Positions 1 to 7,899 of a stretch of 18,527 nt of DNA are shown piece by piece. The notes under the pieces were generated by a model that saw only the letters and a program-made list of their open reading frames with translations, was not told the DNA's origin and did no database searches. Numbering within the stretch: position 1 is the first letter of the stretch; each line of letters begins with the position of its first letter. This stretch comes from Bacteroidales bacterium UBA1077 (GTDB lineage: Bacteria > Bacteroidota > Bacteroidia > Bacteroidales > UBA932), in the NCBI GenBank assembly GCA_002314195.1, contig DCCQ01000003.1:1-18527 (forward strand), given 5' to 3'. The position numbers were made by a program, and so were the translations under genes.

Positions 1-641
1 CGGATAGGCTCAAGCGCCTTCTCTATCTCTTGGTTCACCCTTTCCTTAATGTCTTTCTCCAAGGTCTCCACTGATGAATTGAGGCTCTCGATGCTTTTCT
101 GGATGGCGGTGACGCTCCCGGCCACGGAATTGTACTGGTCGATGGTGGCGAATGTCGTCAACGCCCAGTCCCTTGTGCCGGAATCCTTCTCATCCACGTA
201 TGATTTCAGAGCGTCGATCCTGCCCTCAAGTTCGCTGTCCTTGTCTTTCAATGTGGTGATGGTCTGGTCAATCCTGCCGAGACGGCCTTCGAGGTCCGAC
301 TTGACGGACTCCAATTTGGAGAGAATCTCGGTTCCGGATGTGCCAAGTTCATCTTTCAGGGCCTTGATCTTTCCGTTAATCTCATCGATAGACTTTTTAA
401 ATTCTGAAGATGTCTTCTGAAGTGCCTCGATGTAACCTTTCAGTTCTTTGTCTGTCTGCTCAAGTTTCGGAATTGAGGCGTTGATTTGAGTAATTTGCTG
501 GTTGATGGTCTTGATCTCAACGTTCTCAATCTGATCAAGCCTGCCATTGATGTTCCAGATGTCCCTCTTTAGGCCTTTATGGCAGCCTGCCAGAAGCAGG
601 GTTAGGACAAGCAACGCACTTAATGAAAATACTTTTTTCAT
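1..641 (-). CDS. Coiled-coil lipoprotein, C-terminus beyond window edge
   Basis: The frame is open from an ATG at 641 to the left edge, so only the first 213 codons are seen. Residues 1-20 are a lipoprotein signal peptide with lipobox LAGC (Cys20 lipidated), so the protein should be anchored in a membrane facing the periplasm or cell surface. After it come long charged helical stretches with heptad-like Leu/Ile spacing and almost no Pro, typical of a coiled-coil stalk; a short run around residues 156-160 (TRDWA) may break it. In Bacteroidota such N-terminal stalks often precede a beta-sandwich or lyase-type domain, which would lie outside the window. An in-frame ATG at 653 is possible, but the start at 641 gives the cleaner signal (MKKVFSL). 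Function is not recognisable; the lipoprotein call is firm, the fold is inferred. Confidence 0.8.
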   Translation of the reverse strand, partial: MKKVFSLSALLVLTLLLAGCHKGLKRDIWNINGRLDQIENVEIKTINQQITQINASIPKLEQTDKELKGYIEALQKTSSEFKKSIDEINGKIKALKDELGTSGTEILSKLESVKSDLEGRLGRIDQTITTLKDKDSELEGRIDALKSYVDEKDSGTRDWALTTFATIDQYNSVAGSVTAIQKSIESLNSSVETLEKDIKERVNQEIEKALEPI

Positions 642-731
642 GCCGTTTGTCATTGGTTCCGTTCCCGTCCGGCTTCAACCAGGAAGTTTTTTCATGGATA
701 TACAAAAAGTGTGGAGCCGATTTCGTCTATC

Positions 732-905
732 TCAAAGAAGGTTCTGGCAAAACCTAAAGCTAAATAGACTGAAACAATCCCCACACCTGTATCGTTGGGT
801 GTAGAGTACACGCAAGCGGATACAGATGACGGTGCCGTCGTTCATCCTTAGCTTTATAGAAAACTGCCAGATTTTCTTTGAAGGATAGTGCGAAAACACT
901 TTCAT
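732..905 (-). CDS. Possible small basic protein, 57 aa
   Basis: A short leftward ORF starts with ATG at 903-905 and ends at TGA 732-734. The product begins MKVFSHYPSKKIWQF and is basic, with three Cys in its last third (including CGDC). Support comes from position rather than homology: the start lies about 38 bp downstream of a clean leftward -7 element (TACCTTTG, 944-951). It could equally be a leader peptide, a decayed gene, or chance, the promoter then serving the downstream lipoprotein through a leader of about 300 nt. I recognise no family. Confidence 0.22.
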   Translation of the reverse strand: MKVFSHYPSKKIWQFSIKLRMNDGTVICIRLRVLYTQRYRCGDCFSLFSFRFCQNLL

Positions 906-943
906 CAATATGTAATGTTCTGGAGATAAACTCCAAAACGTTG

Positions 944-951
944 CAAAGGTA
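944..951 (-). promoter_or_regulatory. Leftward -7 element TACCTTTG
   Basis: On the minus strand this reads TACCTTTG, an exact match to the Bacteroidota -7 consensus TAnnTTTG, followed by C as is common. No clear TTTG sits about 20 bp upstream, so the -33 half is weak. Transcription would start near 937 and run leftward into the 57-codon ORF and the lipoprotein. The predicted leader contains a small hairpin (TGGAG/CTCCA). Confidence 0.45.
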
Positions 952-1116
952 GGAATATTTTCGGATTTGACAGCACCTTTTGTGGAGATTGTCTCGGCAA
1001 TGGTCGCGGGCGATGGTCACGTGGATTTCATGGCGCAAGCTTCCATGCCATTCTGGACACTTGTGCCTTTATCATTGACTTAGAGGCTCCCTTGGGTGAC
1101 GAAAAGGGTTTATAAT

Positions 1117-2316
1117 CTATTTCTTTTTGAACAATGACTTCAGATCCATTACGAAAAAATCCTCAAGAGATAAAGCCTGAGGGCCGACGATGAATGCCGC
1201 GGTGATCTTGTCCGCAAATTGTTCTTTGAACTTCTCAAAGCCCACGGTCTTGTCAATGCTTCCACTTTTCACTTCTATGGCGACAAGCGACTGTCCTTTT
1301 CTCAGGACATAATCACATTCTTGCCTTCTTTCATTTCTCCAATAAAACAACTCATAGTCATCGGTCATCGCCCTGTTGGCCAAATGCGCCCCGGCAGCGG
1401 ACTCAACCTGACGTCCCCACTCTGACGGATCCACACGTGCCTCATCAAAAGAGAATGTCCCGAATCTATTGCGGAACGCATTGTTGAACACCTGCATTTT
1501 AGGTACAGACTGTTTCTCCTTTACCTTCGATGGGGAATAGTTCTGAAGAGGCTGTACAGTCATTGATTTGCTGAGTATATCAAGATAGTTTTTGATTGTC
1601 GGAACGGTACCACTGTTCATCGTTCCTTGCATCTTAGTAAGAGATAATTCCTTGGCGGATTCTGTGCAGGCGAGTTCAAATACTTGCCTTAGAAGAGCTG
1701 GATTACGAATCTCCTCTATCTCAAGAATATCTCTGGTCAGAATCGGAGATATAATCGAATCTTCCATAAGGTTACGCCACCTATCCTCATCTTGAATATC
1801 CGGTGCAAGTCCTGGAAATCCTCCAAAGTAAACATATTCATCCATCGAAAAACCAAATGCATCATGCATTTCCTGCCAATCCCAATAGCCCATTTTTATA
1901 GTTTCAAAACGACCCTCAAGGGATTCTTCAAGTCCTTTCTGCAACAGAAGGCGGGAAGAACCGAGCAAAATCACCTTCAAATTACGGTGACTTCTGGAAT
2001 CCTCATCCCATTCCTTCTTCACCTGCTCACTCCAACCTTTGATTTTCTGGACTTCATCAATGATAAGAATATGTTCTTGCTCCGAATGAATATCCATCCG
2101 CATGCGCGCCTGCTGCCATTTGTTCGGAATCCACGAAGTGTCAAAGCGATTGACATTATCCGCAGCGAAAAAATCAAACGGAACCGAAGTCCCTTCCGTA
2201 AACTGTCCAACCAATGTGGATTTACCAACCTGACGTGGCCCCATTACTATCTGCATCCGACGCCGTGGCTCAGCCATTCGGGATTTAAGAATATTCAGAT
2301 GTCGCCTTTGGTACAT
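1117..2316 (-). CDS. AAA ATPase with C-terminal DUF4143 domain
   Basis: The 399-aa protein has the two-part layout of the AAA_14/DUF4143 family. The N-terminal P-loop ATPase has Walker A GPRQVGKST (26-34), Walker B ILIIDE (83-88) and a sensor-type segment LLGSSRLLLQ near 117-126, followed by the ESLEGRF motif usual in the family. The C-terminal half carries a PD-(D/E)XK-like arrangement: E305, D335 and IEVKSG (E348, K350). That suggests a nuclease fold, but catalysis is unproven in this widespread family and its role is unknown. The length is normal for the family. The gene is visibly more AT-rich than the metabolic genes beside it and stands alone between intergenic stretches over 350 bp long, which fits acquisition by transfer. 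An inverted repeat begins five bases before its start codon. Confidence 0.9.
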   Translation of the reverse strand: MYQRRHLNILKSRMAEPRRRMQIVMGPRQVGKSTLVGQFTEGTSVPFDFFAADNVNRFDTSWIPNKWQQARMRMDIHSEQEHILIIDEVQKIKGWSEQVKKEWDEDSRSHRNLKVILLGSSRLLLQKGLEESLEGRFETIKMGYWDWQEMHDAFGFSMDEYVYFGGFPGLAPDIQDEDRWRNLMEDSIISPILTRDILEIEEIRNPALLRQVFELACTESAKELSLTKMQGTMNSGTVPTIKNYLDILSKSMTVQPLQNYSPSKVKEKQSVPKMQVFNNAFRNRFGTFSFDEARVDPSEWGRQVESAAGAHLANRAMTDDYELFYWRNERRQECDYVLRKGQSLVAIEVKSGSIDKTVGFEKFKEQFADKITAAFIVGPQALSLEDFFVMDLKSLFKKK

Positions 2317-2320
2317 AGTG

Positions 2321-2354
2321 ATTTTATAAATTGTGTTTTACAAATTTATAAAAT
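2321..2354. promoter_or_regulatory. Perfect 12-bp inverted repeat upstream of the AAA ATPase start
   Basis: ATTTTATAAATT (2321-2332) and AATTTATAAAAT (2343-2354) are exact inverted repeats separated by 10 bp, beginning five bases upstream of the ATPase start codon. The right arm overlaps the leftward -7 element at 2341-2348, a typical geometry for a repressor or autoregulatory operator. As RNA the same sequence could fold over the ribosome-binding region. All-AT arms can arise by chance in AT-rich DNA, so this remains a candidate. Confidence 0.45.
2341..2348 (-). promoter_or_regulatory. Leftward -7 element TAAATTTG for the AAA ATPase
   Basis: The minus strand reads TAAATTTG, matching TAnnTTTG. 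A TTG lies 22 bp upstream on the same strand (within AACTTGCG, around 2371-2373), a slightly long spacing for the -33 element. The predicted start leaves a leader under 20 nt before the ATG at 2316. It is embedded in the inverted repeat. Confidence 0.4.
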
Positions 2355-2462
2355 ATATTTTACAAAATCGCAAGTTTTAAGATAATTAATTGACTGCTAA
2401 GTATCTACCCCATAGCAACAACTACAGGAAACCTCCAAGACATTCAAGTGCTTCGATAGATG

Positions 2463-2487
2463 GTGCACCTCGACAAGCTCGGTGATC
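2463..2487. repeat. Degenerate copy of the dispersed 25-bp palindromic repeat
   Basis: Intergenic. The core CTCGACAAGCTC (2469-2480) is flanked by CACC/GGTG (2466-2469 / 2481-2484), one base off the core of the copy at 12968-12992. The outer arms have decayed. It lies in the 359-bp gap between the AAA ATPase and the SorE-like dehydrogenase. Confidence 0.5.
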
Positions 2488-2588
2488 AAGTCAAACCTCT
2501 TGTTCAGCTACCGGATAGAGCCATAGGAACAGCGGACGAAAAGAGTAGGAGAGGCCATAACAGCAGCCGAGGTTATAACCGCAGCCCA

Positions 2589-2651
2589 CAAAGAATTTCC
2601 CCTTGCCGCAATTTTTGTAACGTGAAAAATTCGGCAAGGGGAAATTCTTTG
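2589..2651. repeat. Large hairpin: 20-bp perfect stem plus 7-bp inner stem
   Basis: CAAAGAATTTCCCCTTGCCG (2589-2608) is the exact reverse complement of 2632-2651. Inside it AATTTTT (2610-2616) pairs with AAAAATT (2625-2631), leaving a single bulged C at 2609 and an 8-nt loop. The outer bases add three more C-G pairs after one mismatch. It begins 25 bp past the dehydrogenase stop, so it could protect or end that transcript, but no U tract follows on either strand. The length and near-perfect pairing are more like a miniature mobile or REP-type element than an intrinsic terminator. Confidence 0.75.
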
Positions 2652-2675
2652 CGGGGTCAAACCCTATGACGAGCA

Positions 2676-3956
2676 CTATTTGCTCAGCTCATCTGCGTGG
2701 GAGAGGAGATATTCTTCAGCCTCAACGTTCCAGAGGCCGCCCCGGGCCTTGCAGAGGCGGTCGAGTTCGGCATAGACTGGGTTGGTCCTGCCTTTCTCCT
2801 CGAAATCGGTGATGGCGACAAGCGGCATCTCCACGTGGGTGTAAATGAGCTTCTTGCCACCTTTGATCGACGGGAGGTTCAACGTGGTCTCAGGGACTAC
2901 ATTCAAGCCACCTATGTGGGTCACGAGACCGGCGGGGTCAAGGCCTTCGCCCATCATTTTGAGGGCTTCCTTCATGTCCTCGGTGTTGCCTCCGCTGGTG
3001 CCGACCACGTGGGTTGATGCGTAGTGGACATTGTAGAAGTTGAAAGGAGCCTTGAAATCGGAGCGTCCAGGACCAGAGAAGAAATTCAGGCAACCATCAT
3101 GGCCGAGAATGTCGTCACCCTGTTCAACGACTGCGGGAACAGGGGCCATCACGATGACCTCATCGTAGCCTGTGCCACCGGAAATCTCCTTCAATGTCTC
3201 TACAGGGTTCTCCACCGCACCTGTGTTCACATAGCGCAGGTCAATTCCACGTGAGGCAGCGAACTCCTTGGTGTAGAGAGTCGCGGCACGGTCAAGGCGA
3301 GCCTGGTCGATGTCTGTCACGACAAACAAAGACGGTTTTCTGTCCTCTCGGCGGAGTACATAACCTATCATCGCAAGGCCCATAGGACCGACACCGGCCA
3401 GAAGAGCCATCTTGCCTCCGTCCTTGATTTCCATCTGGTGAACATACGAGCCGGGATGCGTGTGATAGCAGGCGTGCATCGCACCGATCACACAGGCAAG
3501 AGGCTCACTCAATGACGCTGGATAGAATCCAGGGCCATTGTAATGCAGAAGGCACCCCATCTCCATCACATCCGAAGGGATGATGATGTAAGTCGCGTCA
3601 CCACCGGCGTAGCGATAGGAATATCCCGGGGCGGACAGCAGTCCGGCAGGGCCGTCCTCGTAGTTGAGGGCCGGCTGGATGGAGAACTTGTCACCCGGCT
3701 TGAACTGATCCTTCCATTTGGCGCCGACCTCTATGATCTCTCCGGCAAACTCATGGCCGATAATCGTGGGATTATCGGCGATGTCGCCCGGAACTCTCTT
3801 GTGGTCAGAACCTTGATGGGAAGACTTGTAGGAAGACATGCAAAGACTGTCGCTGACAACCTTAGCAAGGATTTCGTCATCCTTCATCTCGGGGAGCTCA
3901 AACTCCTCAAGACGAAGATCTTCCTTACCATATAATCTAACGGCTTTAGTAAGCAT
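2676..3956 (-). CDS. Zinc-type medium-chain dehydrogenase, L-sorbose-1-phosphate reductase (SorE)-like
   Basis: The 426-aa protein belongs to the medium-chain dehydrogenase superfamily. It resembles SorE, which interconverts L-sorbose 1-phosphate and glucitol 6-phosphate with NAD(P)H. Catalytic-zinc candidates are Cys39 (DSLCMSS), His68-Glu69 (GHEFAGE) and Glu151 (LSEPLACV). The dinucleotide-binding loop is GVGPMG (188-193). The four-Cys structural-zinc lobe is absent, as in SorE-type members. The last ~60 residues after the core extend it. I place the start at ATG 3956 because AAAAGG lies about 8 nt upstream; GTG 3965 and ATG 3962 are in-frame alternatives. It is the last gene of the E2-E3-E1 operon, starting 12 nt after the E1 stop, so its product or substrate probably belongs to the same pathway. 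The exact substrate (polyol, ketose phosphate or acetoin/butanediol-like) is not readable. Confidence 0.85.
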   Translation of the reverse strand: MLTKAVRLYGKEDLRLEEFELPEMKDDEILAKVVSDSLCMSSYKSSHQGSDHKRVPGDIADNPTIIGHEFAGEIIEVGAKWKDQFKPGDKFSIQPALNYEDGPAGLLSAPGYSYRYAGGDATYIIIPSDVMEMGCLLHYNGPGFYPASLSEPLACVIGAMHACYHTHPGSYVHQMEIKDGGKMALLAGVGPMGLAMIGYVLRREDRKPSLFVVTDIDQARLDRAATLYTKEFAASRGIDLRYVNTGAVENPVETLKEISGGTGYDEVIVMAPVPAVVEQGDDILGHDGCLNFFSGPGRSDFKAPFNFYNVHYASTHVVGTSGGNTEDMKEALKMMGEGLDPAGLVTHIGGLNVVPETTLNLPSIKGGKKLIYTHVEMPLVAITDFEEKGRTNPVYAELDRLCKARGGLWNVEAEEYLLSHADELSK

Positions 3957-3968
3957 GGTCATCACCTT

Positions 3969-6452
3969 TTAAACACCCTTCCTCGCGCGGATGATCTGCT
4001 CGGCGGTGGTCTGGTTGCTCACAGGGACATAGTCCTTCAGAGGGACGATCTTCTCGTTGATGGCGTCCAGGAACCACGACGGCTGAGGGAAGAACGCCTC
4101 CTCAAGCTCGTGGCAAGGGGTGATCCAGTTGCGGGAGCCGAGCACCACAGGAGCGGCGTCGAGGTCGTCGAACGCCATCTCAGTGATGTTGGCGGCGATG
4201 TCATTGAGGTACGAGCCACGGGCGCAGCCGTCACCAGCGATGACGATGCGGCCGGTCTTCTTCACGGAAACAAGCACCTTCTCGTAGTTGAACGGCACGA
4301 GAGAGCGGGCATCGATGACCTCAGCCTCCATCCCATACTTCTCCTTCAGGATGTCAGCGGCCTCAAGAGCGCGGTACAAAGTGGCGCCGACGGTCAGGAA
4401 TGTGATGTCCTTTCCGGCCCTCTTGACATCCGGCTCGCCAATCGGAATCTCATAATATTCCTCAGGCACACCACCTTCGTGGAACATCTCACCTTTGTCG
4501 TAAATCCTCTGACTTTCAAAGAATATAACAGGGTCGGTGCCCTGGAGCGCGGCGTTCATCAAACCCTTCGCATCATACGGAGTGACCGGGAAGCAAACCT
4601 TGAGTCCAGGAATATGGCAGCACAACGAGGTCCAGTCCTGCGAGTGCTGGGCACCGTACTTCGAACCTACGGACACACGAACCACAACCGGCATCTTCAG
4701 GATGTTGCCGGACATGGCCTGCCACTTAGGAAGCTGATTGAATATCTCGTCTCCGCAGCATCCGAGGAAGTCGCAGTACATAATCTCCGGGATCACACGG
4801 CCTCCGCACATGGCGTAGCCGATGGCGGTGCCGATAATCGCGGCCTCGGCGATCGGAGAGTTGAACAGGCGGTGATAAGGCAACGCCTCGGTCAGTCCCC
4901 TATAGACAGCGAAAGCCCCGCCCCACTCACGGTTTTCCTCACCGTAAGCCACCAGAGAGGCATCCTTGTAGAAACGGTCGGCGACAGCCTCGAATATTCC
5001 ATCCCTGATGTTGTAGGTCTTCATCTTGCTGGCAGGCTTACCGTCCTTGTCGAGGTAGAACCTAGACTTGCCGGCAATCTGCTTCACGCGAGGATTCTCC
5101 TCCAGAGGCATATTCACGTCAGGTTTGGCGTCGCTGAGGGAGTCGATGCTCTGGTTGGAGAACATCATGTCGCCCAGAAGCTCGCTCTCCTTCACGAGAT
5201 CCATTCTCGGAGAAAGATCGGTGTCAATCGCAAGCTTGTAGCAATCGAATATGTTGGCGTCCACTTCCTTGCGGATCATGTCAAGGGTAGCCTGATCAGC
5301 CACACCGGCCTCCTTCAATTTTTCGCCGAAAGCGAATATGCAGTCTTCCTTCTCCCAGGCCTCGATTTCCTCCTTTGTACGGTAAGAAGACTGGTCGCTC
5401 GGCGAGTGACCGCTGTAACGGTAGGTGACAACGTCCAGAAGCGCAGGACCTTTTTTTTCAAGCAGATAGGCCTTCTTGCGGTTGAAAGCGTCGATGACAG
5501 CGAGCGGATTGTAACCGTCCACCCTTTCCGCCTCCATGGCATCGGCCTTGAATCCGGCACCAAGGCGTGCAGGGAACACGTAACCCATCGTCTCGCCCTT
5601 TGTCTGGCCACCCATGGCATACTGGTTGTCCATCACATTGAAGAGGACTGGAAGTCCGCCCTTCATGTCGCCTTCCCAAAGAGTGTTGAACTGATCCATG
5701 GAGGCGAATGTCATGCCCTCAAGGACAGGTCCGCGGGCCATCGCGCCGTCACCGAGGTTGGCGACAACGATACCTTTCTTGCGGTTTACCTTCTTGTAGA
5801 GAGCGGCGCCCACGGCGATCGAGCCGGAACCACCCACGATGGCATTGTTCGGGTATATTCCGAAAGGAGTGAAGAACGTGTGCATCGATCCGCCAAGACC
5901 CTTGTTGAAACCGGTCGTGCGGGCGAAGATCTCGGCCATCGCTCCGTAGAGCAGAAAGCGGATTCCGAGTTCCTTGACATCCTTTCCTTCATAAGCCTTT
6001 TTGGCCACGTTCAGGGTGGCACCGCCCCAGAACTCTTCCATAACCTTCTTCAGTTCCTCATCCGGGAGAATTTGGATGGAACGCAGACCCTTGGCGAGAA
6101 TCTCACCGTGAGAACGGTGCGAGCCGAAGATGAAGTCATCGGTGTCAAGGCAGTAGGCCATACCGACAGCAGCGGCCTCCTGACCGGCTGAAAGGTGGGC
6201 AGGCCCAGGGTTATTGTAAGCGACTCCGTTGTAACCACCCGTGGTCTTGACCAGATTGAGCATGGTCTCGAACTCGCGGATGTAAGACATGTCGCGGTAG
6301 ATGCGGAGCAGATCCTCCTTTGTGAAATTGCCTTCTTTAAGCTCTTCCTTGACGGTCTTGCTGTACGTCATCACAGGAATCTTCGGAAGCTCAAGCTCGT
6401 GATCCTGAGGACGAAGGGTCTCGTTAGGATCGATGTATAGCGCTTTTGGCAT
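3969..6452 (-). CDS. Fused alpha-beta thiamine-diphosphate E1 subunit of a 2-oxoacid (or acetoin-type) dehydrogenase complex
   Basis: One 827-aa chain holds both E1 halves. Alpha part (about 45-400): SHRSHGEILAKG (111-122), TPP motif GDG (234-236) with Asn276, and the loop RYSGHSPSDQSSYR (345-358). Beta part (about 480-815): YGEEN with likely catalytic Glu505, NSPIAEAAIIG (531-541), GAQHSQ (600-605), HIPGLKVCFP (613-622) and DAKGL (628-632). A low-complexity linker lies near 430-480. The GDG-to-Asn distance is 42 residues against about 29 in human PDHA, an insertion of about 13 residues; total length also exceeds usual alpha-beta fusions (about 660-690). E1 decarboxylates its substrate and passes the acyl group to the lipoyl E2. 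The neighbouring E2, E3 and dehydrogenase genes support this. Pyruvate, branched-chain oxoacids and acetoin all remain possible. Confidence 0.88.
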   Translation of the reverse strand: MPKALYIDPNETLRPQDHELELPKIPVMTYSKTVKEELKEGNFTKEDLLRIYRDMSYIREFETMLNLVKTTGGYNGVAYNNPGPAHLSAGQEAAAVGMAYCLDTDDFIFGSHRSHGEILAKGLRSIQILPDEELKKVMEEFWGGATLNVAKKAYEGKDVKELGIRFLLYGAMAEIFARTTGFNKGLGGSMHTFFTPFGIYPNNAIVGGSGSIAVGAALYKKVNRKKGIVVANLGDGAMARGPVLEGMTFASMDQFNTLWEGDMKGGLPVLFNVMDNQYAMGGQTKGETMGYVFPARLGAGFKADAMEAERVDGYNPLAVIDAFNRKKAYLLEKKGPALLDVVTYRYSGHSPSDQSSYRTKEEIEAWEKEDCIFAFGEKLKEAGVADQATLDMIRKEVDANIFDCYKLAIDTDLSPRMDLVKESELLGDMMFSNQSIDSLSDAKPDVNMPLEENPRVKQIAGKSRFYLDKDGKPASKMKTYNIRDGIFEAVADRFYKDASLVAYGEENREWGGAFAVYRGLTEALPYHRLFNSPIAEAAIIGTAIGYAMCGGRVIPEIMYCDFLGCCGDEIFNQLPKWQAMSGNILKMPVVVRVSVGSKYGAQHSQDWTSLCCHIPGLKVCFPVTPYDAKGLMNAALQGTDPVIFFESQRIYDKGEMFHEGGVPEEYYEIPIGEPDVKRAGKDITFLTVGATLYRALEAADILKEKYGMEAEVIDARSLVPFNYEKVLVSVKKTGRIVIAGDGCARGSYLNDIAANITEMAFDDLDAAPVVLGSRNWITPCHELEEAFFPQPSWFLDAINEKIVPLKDYVPVSNQTTAEQIIRARKGV

Positions 6453-6485
6453 ATTAGTATAGTATTAATTGTTTATATTCCTTGG

Positions 6486-6510
6486 TAACAGTCACTTTAC
6501 AACACTGTTA
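6486..6510. other. Small hairpin over the E3 stop codon, between E3 and E1
   Basis: TAACAGT (6486-6492) and ACTGTTA (6504-6510) form a 7-bp stem with an 11-nt loop in the 55-nt gap between E3 and E1. The rest of the operon is packed with gaps of 12 nt or less. On the transcript the stem starts at the E3 stop codon. It is too weak for a terminator; a role in mRNA stability or differential E1 expression is only a guess. Confidence 0.3.
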
Positions 6511-7887
6511 TTTCAGTGCGAACGCTGTTTCTTTTATGATTTCTGAAACGGTCGGGTGCGGGAACACAACCTCCTTGAGTTGCTCAAGGGTCATCTCCGA
6601 CTCGATGGCGATGCAGGCGCTGTGGATGATCTCGGAGCAAGGGTTGCCGAGCATGTGCACGCCAAGAACCTCGTGGTACTTTTTGCCGACGATGATCTTG
6701 CATATTCCCTCACCGCCCTCATTCTCAGCGACGAAGCGGCCGGCGTAGGCCATAGGGAGTTTGACGACTGAATATTCTTTCCCGGAAGCCTTGGCCTGTT
6801 CTTCGGTAAGCCCGACTCCGGCGACCTCAGGGTTGGTGTAGACGATTCCGGGGATGGCGTCATAGCGCATACGGTCTTCCTTTCCAAGAATATTGTTGAC
6901 CGCGACCTCGCCCTCTCTGCTCGCGGTGTGGGCCAGCATCGAGAAGCCGGTGACGTCACCTGCGGCGTAGACTCCGGGTATATTCGTGCGCATCCTGCTG
7001 TCCACCTTGATTCCGCAAGGCTTTCCGCCACGGTTCAGGAGCATCTCCACACCGAGGTTCTCAAGGCCGAATCCGCTGATGTTGGCGCGGCGGCCCACAG
7101 ACACGAGAATCTTGTCCCCGCTGACCCTCTGGGTGTTACCCTCCGGATCCTCATAGACAACGGTGTTGCCCTCGATTCCGGTGACCTTGCATTTGAGGCA
7201 GAAGTTCACGCCACGTTTCGCGTAAATCTTCTGGAGCATAGCGCTGATCTCATCGTCAAGAGGTCCGAGAATCTTAGGAAGCATCTCGACCACTGTCACT
7301 TTCGTACCAAGAGTGCTATAGAAAGCGGCAAATTCCATTCCGATGACACCGCCACCGATGACAACAAGTTCTGATGGACGCTCATTGAGCGCAAGAATCT
7401 CTCGGTTTGTAACGATCACGTCACCGGCCTCCCTAAGGCCTGGAAACGGAGGCACAGCGGCCTCTGAACCGGTGCAGATGAGGATGTTGCGAGCCACGTA
7501 AGTCTGGTCAGCGGCAGAGATCCTGATACCTTCCGCGTCACGACCTTGAATCATGGCCTCGGCGGCCACAACCTCTACATTGTTGGACTTCATCGCCAGC
7601 TTGACCCCGCCGACAAGTTTCTTCACGACCTTGTTCTTGCGGGCCACGATCTTGGAATAATCAAACGTAGGCTCCTTGACATAGACACCGTAGTGATCCC
7701 CGGTGAGGGCATAGTTATAGACCTTTGCACTGTAAAGAAGAGTCTTGGTCGGGATGCAACCCTCGTTGAGGCAGACTCCGCCAAGTGATTTCCTTTCAAA
7801 GAGGACAACCTTAAGGCCGGCGGCGCCGGCTCTTTCAGCGGCCACGTAACCACCTGGACCGCCACCTATTACCGCTAAATCGTACAT
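6508..7887 (-). CDS. lpdA: Dihydrolipoyl dehydrogenase (E3)
   Basis: The 459-aa flavoprotein reoxidises the dihydrolipoyl arm of E2 and reduces NAD+. Domains in order: FAD-binding GGGPGG (8-13); redox-active disulfide in CLNEGCIPTK (Cys39, Cys44); NAD-binding GGGVIGME in the middle; FAD-contacting AAGDV; and a C-terminal dimerisation domain with catalytic pair His444/Glu449 in HPTVSE. The length is standard for the family. It sits 12 nt downstream of E2 and 55 nt upstream of the fused E1, so it is the dedicated E3 of this complex rather than a mercuric or glutathione reductase relative. Every catalytic motif is intact. Confidence 0.95.
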   Translation of the reverse strand: MYDLAVIGGGPGGYVAAERAGAAGLKVVLFERKSLGGVCLNEGCIPTKTLLYSAKVYNYALTGDHYGVYVKEPTFDYSKIVARKNKVVKKLVGGVKLAMKSNNVEVVAAEAMIQGRDAEGIRISAADQTYVARNILICTGSEAAVPPFPGLREAGDVIVTNREILALNERPSELVVIGGGVIGMEFAAFYSTLGTKVTVVEMLPKILGPLDDEISAMLQKIYAKRGVNFCLKCKVTGIEGNTVVYEDPEGNTQRVSGDKILVSVGRRANISGFGLENLGVEMLLNRGGKPCGIKVDSRMRTNIPGVYAAGDVTGFSMLAHTASREGEVAVNNILGKEDRMRYDAIPGIVYTNPEVAGVGLTEEQAKASGKEYSVVKLPMAYAGRFVAENEGGEGICKIIVGKKYHEVLGVHMLGNPCSEIIHSACIAIESEMTLEQLKEVVFPHPTVSEIIKETAFALK

Positions 7888-7899
7888 ATTCGTGAATAT

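Larger units (their letters stand above)
642..1116. other. 475-bp stretch without a confident gene
   Basis: This stretch lies upstream of the lipoprotein and downstream of the AAA ATPase, both leftward. It holds a good leftward TAnnTTTG element (944-951) and a 57-codon ORF after it (732-905). A second leftward open frame (760-1038) overlaps it in another frame; it resembles no family I recognise and its composition does not look coding. A 5-bp inverted repeat (CCCTT 1089-1093 / AAGGG 1104-1108) follows the ATPase stop but has no U tract. No transposase or tRNA signature was seen. Confidence 0.5.

Noticed and set aside
760..1038. Leftward 92-codon frame in the left intergenic stretch
   Set aside because: His/Cys/Arg-rich with no family resemblance; it starts upstream of the best promoter in the region, whose transcript would lack its start. 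A transposase remnant was considered but no DDE or HUH motif is seen.
1792..2385. Rightward open frame of 197 codons opposite the AAA ATPase
   Set aside because: Antisense to a gene with clear Walker motifs; its product looks like random composition and has no start signal.
2460..2676. Overlapping 61-69-codon frames on both strands across the large hairpin
   Set aside because: Both are created by the inverted repeat itself; the peptides mirror each other's DNA arms and show no coding character.
3957..3965. GTG 3965 or ATG 3962 as the dehydrogenase start
   Set aside because: AAAAGG is best spaced from ATG 3956, which also gives the N-terminus expected for SorE-like proteins. The alternatives are not excluded.
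4110..6191. Rightward open frame of 693 codons opposite the E1 gene
   Set aside because: It is antisense to an intact E1 with every catalytic motif. The translation has no recognisable family and reflects the codon bias of the real gene.
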